Shown here: positions 1-6,909 of the stretch, in pieces | Position numbering within the stretch: the first letter of the stretch is position 1 | How the letters are laid out: each line of letters opens with the position of its first letter | Assembly (NCBI GenBank): GCA_030595925.1 | Contig: JAUVLC010000078.1 | Coordinates: forward strand, 1-11,390 | Direction: 5' to 3' | Length of the DNA: 11,390 nt | DNA from: Clostridia bacterium | GTDB taxonomy: Bacteria; CBDUZB01; JAGLHV01 | Position numbers and translations under genes: made by a program | Notes under the pieces: generated by a model | The model's input: the letters and a program-made list of their open reading frames with translations, nothing else | Told to the model about the DNA's origin: nothing | Databases searched by the model: none

Positions 1-68
1 AGCATTTTAATAAAGCAAACGAATTTGGATATATGGGGAAGATGAGTTTAAAAAAAAATAAAAATTAA
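1..68 (+). CDS. C-terminal tail of a K-family (kinase-like, TPR) protein, K0, cut by the window edge
   Basis: Reading from base 3 gives 21 codons, starting HFNKANEFGY and ending at a TAA at 66-68. The opening matches the last TPR helix of the downstream K1 protein (HFNKAREFGY) and of K2 (YFDQAREFGY). DNA identity with K1 is high: 18 identical bases in a row (1-18 against 2385-2402) and about 29 of the first 32. After that the tail diverges into a lysine/asparagine-rich end. This is therefore the 3' end of a third K paralogue, closer to K1 than K2 is. Whether a complete gene lies upstream, or only a fragment left by a duplication, cannot be seen from this window. Confidence 0.7.
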   Translation, partial: HFNKANEFGYMGKMSLKKNKN

Positions 69-76
69 TTTCAATG

Positions 77-126
77 AGACTTAGAGTTTTTTTCTGAAAA
101 AACTCTGTAGTCGAATTGATCCTGAG
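77..126. repeat. 50-bp direct repeat, copy 1, with internal perfect hairpin
   Basis: This is identical over 50 bases to 166-215, an offset of 89. Inside it, AGAGTTTTTT (83-92) pairs perfectly with AAAAAACTCT (97-106) around a TCTG loop. The right half ends in TTGATCCTGAG, the same CCTGAG string that recurs at 234-239. No T-run follows the hairpin, so it is not a standard terminator. Confidence 0.9.
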
Positions 127-165
127 AGACAGGAAGGAGCGAAGGGTTTTATTTAAATTGGAGAA

Positions 166-215
166 AGACTTAGAGTTTTTTTCTGAAAAAACTCTGTAGT
201 CGAATTGATCCTGAG
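166..215. repeat. 50-bp direct repeat, copy 2, with internal perfect hairpin
   Basis: This is an exact second copy of 77-126. The hairpin arms are 172-181 and 186-195. The 39 bases between the copies contain GGAGCGAAGGG, which resembles the GTCGAAGGG strings at 267-275 and 301-309, so the whole block may be several nested or adjacent copies of one palindromic family. Confidence 0.9.
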
Positions 216-223
216 CACTCCAG

Positions 224-267
224 CTGAGTTTATCCTGAGCACTTCGCTTTGCTCAGCATAAACTCAG
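224..267. repeat. Palindromic REP/MITE-like element, 17-bp stem
   Basis: CTGAGTTTATCCTGAGC (224-240) pairs with GCTCAGCATAAACTCAG (251-267) with one mismatch and a 10-base loop, ACTTCGCTTT. The right arm is partly repeated: GCTCAGCATAAACTC occurs at 251-265 and again at 275-289, and AGTCGAAGGG follows each copy (266-275 and 300-309). Palindromes built from CCTGAGC and GTCGAAGG strings are common interspersed repeats in many bacterial genomes (recalled, not searched). Folding in RNA or single-stranded DNA is expected; its function is unknown. Confidence 0.8.
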
Positions 268-274
268 TCGAAGG

Positions 275-309
275 GCTCAGCATAAACTCCCTTGTAAGGA
301 GTCGAAGGG
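275..309. repeat. Partial second copy of the palindrome's right arm
   Basis: GCTCAGCATAAACTC at 275-289 repeats 251-265 exactly, and AGTCGAAGGG at 300-309 repeats 266-275. Between them, CTCCCTTGTAAGGAG (287-301) can form a small imperfect hairpin. This looks like a duplicated or overlapping half-element. Confidence 0.7.
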
Positions 310-364
310 TCTTGGGTTTCTTACTGCGGGATAGTTCATTTAATTAATGTAAAAGAGGGTAGAA

Positions 365-2452
365 ATGATTAATGGAAGGATTACTATTGAAAAGGTGAGG
401 GGGTTTATTAAATTTTTAGTTATAATTGTATGCTGTGTTTCTCCAATATACGCAGATTCTACAAACAAAAAAATTATTAAATTATTCTGGGGCGTTCAGG
501 CGTTAAACAAGAAAATTATTAACAATTTAGTTTTTGAATTAGCAGAAAACCAATATAAATATAGAGGTGAATCTACGGAAAAATATTTACTTAAGGACAG
601 TGAAGGGAGTTTTTGGTTATTTAAAACATATATTGAACCAACTCATGTAAAAAAGGATATAATAGCATATCAATTAGCTCAATTATTCGGACTTACTTTG
701 CCTCTTATCTGTGATATTAGGTTGCCTATTAATGGAGAAATAATATATGGATCAATTCAAAAAATCATGTTTAATGTAACCCCTCTTAAAATGAATTTAT
801 TGCCTTGTCAAATAGAAGATATTCAAAAACATCATATTTTAGATTGGCTTATTTCCAATTATGATGTAGCGAAGGATGAGTTTTTGATAAACAAAAAAAC
901 TAATGAAATTATTGCTATTGATAAAGATGATGCCTTTTCTGAAGAAAAAACTTTTTCTCCGGGGGACAACCCCTGGGGAAATTCATATTATAGTAAATTT
1001 TGCAACAATTACATGAAGGGTCAGATGGATGTTGATTTTACCAGGGTTTTTGAGCTAATAGATTATATTCAGAGTATTGAGAATAGGCTTTTAAAAAAAA
1101 TAATAAAAAATTCATTGGATAATGTAATGCCTGAATTGGATATAAATGAAACAATCCACTCAGTAATTTCAAAGAAAAAAAACCTCCGAAAAGACTTTAT
1201 GCTTTTTTATCATAAAACGGCTCAAAAAACGGGAGGAAAAATTTATATTCCATCCAGGAAAAAAACGAACGATTACTCAAAAATTATTTTAAAAAATTTT
1301 AAAAAATCAGTTTTTCAAAAAAAACAACATCTTATTTATTTAATGAATAAAAAAGGAGGTAAACAAAAAAATATTGAAGTAGTTTCTTCAAAAAGGTCTT
1401 GGTATATGATAGACAGATTAGGGTATCCTCCTAAAGACAAATTTGTTTCATTGGGCATTAAAAATATAGACGATTTAAAAAAATTGAGAAAAGAGGTTTC
1501 GAGTTTTTCTGAGAAATTGGCTATAAGTTTATATGTTGAGAAGATTAATGAAGTGTTAAGAGAAAAAGGGTGGCAAAATATTGGGGAAAGCAAACTAAAA
1601 CGAATTACTGAAAATCCTAAATGTATGGATGTTTCTCAAATAGAATCCACTCTTAGGCTTTTTTATGGAGAGATTAGAAAAACAACTAGTGAATATAAAA
1701 ATGAAATGGAAAAACATCCCAACAATGTTTTGGCACATTTGAATTATATTCAAAGTCCCCTTGATGATACGGATAAAAAAGAAAGGAAAGAAGAATATAA
1801 GCGGAAATTGAATAGAGAACCGGATAATTCAATATATCAACTTGCTTATGGGATTTTGACAGATGACAGTGAATATCTTAAAAAGATAGATGACAAATTT
1901 TTGTGGAAATATCTTGCATTAGATTGTTTAGAAAATGGAAAGCAAGGATATAAAAAAGTTATTGCCTTAAATAATGACCAGGATGTTGTTTGTTGGGCAC
2001 ATATACTTCTTGGAAATTTCTTTGAGTATAATCATAGTAAAAAATGCCGATTTGGTGAGGGATTTAATATTGAAGCAGCAATTAATGAATTTAACAAAGC
2101 ATCTCAGATTAAACCTGATTTAATAGAAAGTCACATGAATTTAGGGATTCTTTATTTGATAATTGGGAAAACAGAGGAAGCTTTAAATGCGTTTAAAGAA
2201 ATAAACAAATTAAATTCTCAATATGGGGCAGAACATTTTCATTTTGATAAAATAAAAGAAAAGAGATTTTGCAAAGGAGAAAGAGAATATTTAGAAAGTG
2301 TAAAGATGAACACACTTTCGGGAGAACATCATTACGTAATGGGTTTATTTTATGCAGTAAAAAAAGACTATAAAAATGCAAAAAAGCATTTTAATAAAGC
2401 AAGAGAATTTGGGTATAAATGTGAAAAAGATTTAATATCTACAGAACAATAA
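365..2452 (+). CDS. Exported kinase-like protein with C-terminal TPRs (K1)
   Basis: A 695-residue protein. Residues 1-30 form a signal peptide: basic start, hydrophobic stretch FLVIIVCCV, and a likely cleavage after PIYA. Residues about 75-290 carry the layout of HipA/phosphatidylinositol-kinase-like kinases: a strand with Lys87 (FWLFK) as candidate ATP-binding lysine, YGSIQ at 128-132 in the hinge area, a catalytic-loop-like NYDVAKDEFL (165-174) with Asp167, and IDKDDAF (185-191) with Asp186 as candidate metal ligand. An RKDFMLFY helix (275-282) follows. K2 has Asn at the position of Glu172, so K1 may be weakly active or inactive. Residues 290-540 match no family I know. TPR-like helices run from about 540 to 690, including AINEFNKASQIKPD and NLGILYLIIGKTEEALNAF. 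The ATG has AGAGGG five bases upstream. G1 starts about 30 bases later, suggesting an operon. The kinase assignment rests on motifs only; substrate unknown. Confidence 0.6.
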   Translation: MINGRITIEKVRGFIKFLVIIVCCVSPIYADSTNKKIIKLFWGVQALNKKIINNLVFELAENQYKYRGESTEKYLLKDSEGSFWLFKTYIEPTHVKKDIIAYQLAQLFGLTLPLICDIRLPINGEIIYGSIQKIMFNVTPLKMNLLPCQIEDIQKHHILDWLISNYDVAKDEFLINKKTNEIIAIDKDDAFSEEKTFSPGDNPWGNSYYSKFCNNYMKGQMDVDFTRVFELIDYIQSIENRLLKKIIKNSLDNVMPELDINETIHSVISKKKNLRKDFMLFYHKTAQKTGGKIYIPSRKKTNDYSKIILKNFKKSVFQKKQHLIYLMNKKGGKQKNIEVVSSKRSWYMIDRLGYPPKDKFVSLGIKNIDDLKKLRKEVSSFSEKLAISLYVEKINEVLREKGWQNIGESKLKRITENPKCMDVSQIESTLRLFYGEIRKTTSEYKNEMEKHPNNVLAHLNYIQSPLDDTDKKERKEEYKRKLNREPDNSIYQLAYGILTDDSEYLKKIDDKFLWKYLALDCLENGKQGYKKVIALNNDQDVVCWAHILLGNFFEYNHSKKCRFGEGFNIEAAINEFNKASQIKPDLIESHMNLGILYLIIGKTEEALNAFKEINKLNSQYGAEHFHFDKIKEKRFCKGEREYLESVKMNTLSGEHHYVMGLFYAVKKDYKNAKKHFNKAREFGYKCEKDLISTEQ

Positions 2453-2471
2453 TTAATTAGGTGTTATGTTT

Positions 2472-2475
2472 GGAG
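2472..2475 (+). promoter_or_regulatory. Ribosome binding site that favours the GTG start of G1 at 2482
   Basis: GGAG lies six bases before GTG 2482-2484. The ATG at 2476 directly abuts it and the GTG at 2461 has no upstream GGAG. The 2482 start yields a protein beginning MSNLNKRWF, a short basic lead before the first membrane helix, like G2. Confidence 0.5.
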
Positions 2476-2481
2476 ATGCAG

Positions 2482-4732
2482 GTGTCCAATTTAAATAAGA
2501 GATGGTTTATCTTTATAATTATATTATATACAATATTATCCGGGTTACTATTGAATGCTGATCCCCCTATAGTTGATGAAGAACCCTATTATTTTTTGCT
2601 GTCTAAATCCATTGTTTCCGGACAAGGATATAAAAATATATTTTGCCCCGATAGTCTTTCTCATACAGAATATCCCCCTTTTTATCCAATGCTTATGGCT
2701 TTAGTTTTAACGATTTTTCCTCAAACGATCATAGGGGTGAAAATACTTTCTATTTTGTTTGGTATTGCTTTTTTAATAGGTATCCATTATTTTCTGTCCA
2801 TTAAATCTTACAATATAGAAGATCCAAATTTATTACCAAGTAATAGTAAAATAAAACCAAAAATTTTTAAGAGGCAAACCACAACAATTAGTGGATGTTT
2901 ACTTTTATTACTTATTTGTACTAATCCTTTGTTTTTGGCGTATTCCGTTAGGACAGTAGCAGAAATGAGTTACTTGTTTTTTTCTTTAGCAACTATTTTG
3001 TTTTTTGAAAAATATATTGAAAATAATAATACAAATAAGTTGTATTTGTGGATGGGGGGGATTACTTTAATTCTTGCTTTATATACAAAGATGGTAGGGT
3101 GGTCATTAGTAATCGCATCTTTATTATATTTTTTTATAAACAAAAAGCATAGAGAATTTTGGTTAATTGGAGGAATATCTTTTTTTTGTTTTCTTCCATG
3201 GATAATTAGAAATATTTTAGTTTCTGATCTTCCGATGGAGTATATAACTTCTATTGTCTCAGGATATAAAACTTGCTCTCTAAACATAGCAAAATCAATA
3301 ATTTTTAATACAATTAGCTATGGGAATGCTATTAAATATATTCTTTTACCGGGTTGTTTCTTACATAAGTTAAGCTGGGAGTTACCATCAGCATTTTCTT
3401 TGTTAACTAAATGCAACTATGTTAGTTTTCCTTTTCCATTAGTACTCTCTATCTTTTTAGTCGGTATACTATTATTTGGTTTTTACTTTAAGATTCGACA
3501 AAAATTTTCTTTATTGGAAAGTTATGTGATATGTTATTTGTTAGTGCTTTTAATCTGTCCTCCTGATTTTTTCCTGAGTGATGGGAAAAGATATCTTTAT
3601 CAAATATTACCTTTTTTATCGTATTACTTTTTAAGTGGGCTTTTTGAAATTAGCCGAGAAATAAAATTTTTACATTTTATGGTTAAAAAAACAATTATAT
3701 TGTCATTGGTATTAATTGTGTTGATTCCCAATTTAATGTGTAGTTTATGTTTGATAAAAGGGAATATCAATTATTTAGTGAATTATAAAAATTTATCAAA
3801 AGAAGAAAAAAAAGATTATTATACCCCGTGGTTTAACGTATATTTTACATCTGCTTTGTGGATAAAGGAAAAATTTCCTTTGGATGTGCGTATTATGCAT
3901 CATTTCCTTATACTTTTTATCTTTATAGTGGACATAAAGCAACTTGGTTTTTTTTGATAGAAGAAAGAATGAATGAAAATTTAGAATTGATTAAAAGTAA
4001 AAATGTAGACTATATTGTAATTGGTACTATTGAGGGAGAAAAGATGGTTAAAGGGTTAAATGGAATTAGCGAAGATTTAGTTTTTCTTCCGATACATTCG
4101 AGTATTAACTGTATTGAAAAAAATAAGCTTAATGGGGTTAGTATCATCTATAAAATAATTGTTCTTAATTCCAAAATAAAACAACTTTATCAAGAAGGCA
4201 GCTATTATTATAATAAAAAAGATTATAGTCAAGCGATATGTAAATTTAAAGAGGCTTTAAAATCCGGTTCTACCTTATTAGGATATTATAATATGGGTGT
4301 TGTTTATGAAAAAATAGGGCTGATTAATGAATCTATTAATATGTATAAAAAAGCGTTAGAAATGGAGCCGCATTTTCAAAGAGTAGAAAATAAATTGAAC
4401 ATTTTTTACTCCAAACAATTTTTGAAGCAACAAGGGGAAAGCTTGAAAGGGTATAAGCAATTAGAGATGATTATTTAAAAAATTATGATTACAAAGAAGC
4501 GATTGATTCTTATATTAAGGGGATTCGAATTATCAAAAAACAAAGTATAGGTTATAATGTCAAAAATAAAACGGTAATTTCATTTGTTTATTATAATTTA
4601 GGTAAAGCTTATTTTACTCAGGGAGACTATGATAAAGCAATAGAGGCTTTCGAGAAATCGGTTAAAATAATGCCGGAGTTTCAATATAAAATAAAACATT
4701 GGATTAAGGTTGTCAATAAATTAAAAGAGTAA
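2482..4732 (+). pseudogene. GT-C membrane glycosyltransferase with TPRs (G1), broken by two single-base losses
   Basis: The rebuilt protein is about 750 residues against 743 for intact G2, and similar throughout. The first frame (to a stop at 3957) holds the whole membrane domain: first helix, acidic outer loop PIVDEEPYYFLLSKS, YPPFYPML, RTVAEMSYLFF and about ten further hydrophobic helices. After MH at 3895-3900 the homology continues in the next frame as FPYTFYLYSGHK (from 3903), so one base is missing at about 3901-3902. That frame carries two TPRs (YQEGSYYYNKKDYSQAICKFKEAL and the unit after it) and hits a stop at 4476-4478. Homology resumes in the third frame from 4466 (DDYLKNYDYKEAIDSY) and ends at the TAA 4730-4732, so a second base is missing within 4464-4466. 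GT-C enzymes of this type move a sugar from a polyprenyl-phosphate carrier outside the membrane; the acceptor is unknown. A start at GTG 2461 or ATG 2476 is possible. The uninterrupted first part could still make a TPR-less membrane protein. Assembly error is the main alternative to a true pseudogene. Confidence 0.75.
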
Positions 4733-4782
4733 AAATACAATATAGTATGAATAATTGAAATTTTAAATTGTTTAATGTTTTT

Positions 4783-4790
4783 AAGGAGGT
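4783..4790 (+). promoter_or_regulatory. Strong ribosome binding site that sets a TTG start for K2
   Basis: AAGGAGGT lies seven bases before TTG 4798-4800. It is a near-perfect anti-16S match and rules out the upstream in-frame TTG at 4768. The resulting protein starts MKKTRNGKK and has a classic signal peptide. Confidence 0.85.
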
Positions 4791-4797
4791 ATTTATC

Positions 4798-6861
4798 TTG
4801 AAGAAGACAAGAAATGGTAAAAAAATAGCATTTTTAATCATAATCATATTTATAGTTGGTTATTTCCACTCACAAATTTATGCGAATAATACTATTGAGA
4901 AAATTATTGATTTTATGGAAGAAAGTCAAAAATTGGATAAAGAAATTATTAAACTAATGACATTTGAATTGGCCAATGCGGATGAAAATATACCTAAAAT
5001 CATTTTAAAAGATTGCGATAATCATCTGTGGATGTTTAAAATTTATAATTCATCTGTTTCTGTAAACAATTCAATTGCTGTATATCAATTAGCTTGTTTA
5101 TTTGGAGTTAATACCCCATGTATTTATGAAGTTACTATTCCTATTAATGGAAATATGGTTTATGGTTCAATTCAAACTTTTATAGATGGTGCAGAAACGA
5201 TAGATGATATATTTCCCTGGATGTTATCAAAGAATCAAATTAATTCACTACAACGGCAGCAAATTTTGGATTATTTTGTGTGTAATTATGATGTTGGTGG
5301 GGATAATTTTCTTTATGGAAAGGAAGATATTATCGGAATTGATAAAGATGAAGCTTTTTATGGTATCGCAAAGTCACCGCAAGAGTTGTGGAATAAGGAT
5401 ATTTGTTTTAATTACTATAATTGGTTGTGGGATTCCTATGTGAAAAAAAAGGTAGAAGTCGATTTTGAAATTAGTTTTCAGTTAATAGATTATGTTCAAA
5501 GTATTAACGCAAAAAAAATGGAATATTTGTTAAAATCTTTTTTTCGTGGTAGAGAAGGATTTTTAAGAGAAATAGTTTCTCATAAAGATAGATTAAAACT
5601 TATCTTTGAAAAATTTTACCAAGAATTAGCAGATAAAAGAGGCGAAGATGTTTCGTTCCAGGTAAGTGTTGAAAATAAAGGGAAATATGCACAATTTGTT
5701 GTGAAAATGGTGGAAAAGAATGTTTTGAAAAAAAGAAATGTACTTAAGCGTTTACGCTCTAAATTTGATAGAAAGCAGAAAGATCTTGAAATAGTCTTTT
5801 CACAAAAAGGATTTGATGAAATGATGAAATTAGAAGATATGTCGAGCAGAAATATTCTTGTTTCATCAAAAAATATTTTAATTAATCTGAAAAAATTGAG
5901 AAAAGACTCTTTGAATATTTGTGAAAAATTTGCACTTAGTTTATATATCAATCAGGTTGAAAACATCTTGAAGGAAAAACCCCTTGAATATTTTCTTGAG
6001 GAACCAATAAAAGCTATTATTAAAAGTCATAAACAAATAGATATATTTTCTTTTGAGTATATTATGCGTACTTCCTATGGATTACCTCGTAAAACATTCA
6101 GTAAGGCTTTGGAAGAATTAAACCAACATCCACAGGATGTTTTAAAACATTTGAGTTTTATTCAATCTATTCTGACTGATAAAGAGAAAAAAATAATTTT
6201 TGAAGAATATAAAAAACAAAAGCCTATTGATTCTATTGCTAAATTTATTTGTGGATTGTTATTTGATGAAAAAAAATATGTCAATGAAATAGAAGACTCT
6301 TTTGCTTGGAAGTATCTTGGACAGGGGCTGATTTCGTGGTCAGAAGAGGAGAAAGATAATGCAGTTCAAGAATATCAAAAAGCAATAACATTGACTATTG
6401 ATAGAATAGTTAAATTTTTAGGATATAGGCTATTAGGTTTTATTTACGAACATAATGATCAAAGGGTTCGTTTTGGTAAAGGATTTGATGTCGATAATGC
6501 AATTACAAATTATGAAGAAGCACTTGAGATTAAACCCGATTCGGTGGAGGCACTTTTTAATCTGGCAAATTTATATTTAATTAAGCAATTGCCTGCAAAA
6601 GCATTGAAAATTTTTAAAGAAATACAAAAAATAGATTCACACTATGCAACAGAACATTTTCATTTTGAAAATATAAAAAAAATATGTGAATATAAAAACG
6701 AAGAAGATTGTTTAGAAACTGTAAAGAAAAATACTTTAAGTGGAGAACATCATTATGTATTAGGTTTAGCCTATGCAGTAAAAAAGCAGAACGAATTAGC
6801 AAAAAAATATTTTGATCAGGCAAGAGAGTTTGGATATAAAGTTGATGTTGATTTGAAATAA
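4798..6861 (+). CDS. Exported kinase-like protein with C-terminal TPRs (K2)
   Basis: A 687-residue paralogue of K1, started at a TTG because of the strong ribosome binding site just upstream. Signal peptide residues 1-29: MKKTRNGKK, a hydrophobic core AFLIIIIFIVGYF and likely cleavage after QIYA. Kinase-like motifs are more complete than in K1: Lys81 (LWMFK), YGSIQ (122-126), NYDVGGDNFL (163-172) with Asp165 and Asn170, and IDKDEAF (181-187) with Asp182. This matches the N-x-D...N-F-L...I-D-x-x-x-A-F layout of HipA/PI-kinase-like enzymes, with GG where PI kinases usually have RH. A DRLKLIFEKFY helix follows. The middle third is lysine-rich and unassigned but shares LKKLRK and EKFALSLYI with K1. 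C-terminal TPRs include AITNYEEALEIKPDSVEALFNLANLY and the shared end SGEHHYVLGLAYAVKK through REFGYK. It lies 65 bases after G1 and 48 before G2, which suggests co-transcription. The predicted site is periplasmic or extracellular, which is unusual for an ATP-using kinase. Confidence 0.65.
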   Translation: MKKTRNGKKIAFLIIIIFIVGYFHSQIYANNTIEKIIDFMEESQKLDKEIIKLMTFELANADENIPKIILKDCDNHLWMFKIYNSSVSVNNSIAVYQLACLFGVNTPCIYEVTIPINGNMVYGSIQTFIDGAETIDDIFPWMLSKNQINSLQRQQILDYFVCNYDVGGDNFLYGKEDIIGIDKDEAFYGIAKSPQELWNKDICFNYYNWLWDSYVKKKVEVDFEISFQLIDYVQSINAKKMEYLLKSFFRGREGFLREIVSHKDRLKLIFEKFYQELADKRGEDVSFQVSVENKGKYAQFVVKMVEKNVLKKRNVLKRLRSKFDRKQKDLEIVFSQKGFDEMMKLEDMSSRNILVSSKNILINLKKLRKDSLNICEKFALSLYINQVENILKEKPLEYFLEEPIKAIIKSHKQIDIFSFEYIMRTSYGLPRKTFSKALEELNQHPQDVLKHLSFIQSILTDKEKKIIFEEYKKQKPIDSIAKFICGLLFDEKKYVNEIEDSFAWKYLGQGLISWSEEEKDNAVQEYQKAITLTIDRIVKFLGYRLLGFIYEHNDQRVRFGKGFDVDNAITNYEEALEIKPDSVEALFNLANLYLIKQLPAKALKIFKEIQKIDSHYATEHFHFENIKKICEYKNEEDCLETVKKNTLSGEHHYVLGLAYAVKKQNELAKKYFDQAREFGYKVDVDLK

Positions 6862-6909
6862 AAAGATGTAATAAACAATAAAAAGTATTTTTTATAACAG
6901 GAGAGGATA

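Larger units (their letters stand above)
69..364. other. Repeat-bearing intergenic region, the longest non-coding gap
   Basis: This 296-bp gap between K0 and K1 has no plausible gene and is visibly richer in G and C than the flanking genes. It contains two exact 50-bp repeats, a long palindrome and several copies of the short strings CCTGAG and GTCGAAGG. Only the last 50 or so bases, AT-rich and ending in the ribosome binding site of K1 (AGAGGG at 354-359, five bases before the ATG), look like an ordinary 5' leader. A promoter for K1 is expected here, but no convincing -35/-10 pair is visible. Spread of a palindromic interspersed element into the gap would explain the base composition (inference). 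Confidence 0.7.

Noticed and set aside
83-106. Hairpin as a rho-independent terminator for K0
   Set aside because: The stem is almost all A-T apart from its base, and the sequence after it (GTAGTCGAATT) has no T run. The identical second copy also argues for a mobile repeat.
77-215. Two 50-bp repeats separated by 39 bases as a minimal CRISPR array
   Set aside because: There are only two copies, the repeat contains an AT hairpin and is long, there are no cas genes, and the surrounding DNA has related palindromes, so an interspersed repeat is a better reading.
312-350. Promoter for K1 (TTGGGT or TTACTG with TTTAAT/TAATTAAT)
   Set aside because: None of the pairs has both a good match and 16-18 base spacing; in DNA this AT-rich such matches are expected by chance.
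1336-1593. Antisense open frame within K1, and similar ones at 2193-2381, 2970-3287, 5616-5951, 6614-6823 and 8200-8394
   Set aside because: All lie inside well-supported genes on the other strand, have no good ribosome binding site that I could see, and encode low-complexity products.
3895-3910. Programmed ribosomal frameshift in G1
   Set aside because: There is no slippery heptamer, no obvious downstream structure, and a second shift is needed later in the same gene.
3858-4478. Independent gene starting at 3858
   Set aside because: Its first codons overlap the G1 coding frame; similarity to G2 begins only after about 3903 and is continuous with the upstream frame, so it is the second part of broken G1.
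4768-4797. Upstream TTG 4768 as the K2 start
   Set aside because: It would place the strong AAGGAGGT ribosome binding site inside the coding region and add ten residues before the signal peptide.
5204-5443. Small same-strand open frame within K2
   Set aside because: It lies out of frame inside the conserved kinase-like motifs of K2, whose reading frame is clearly the real one.
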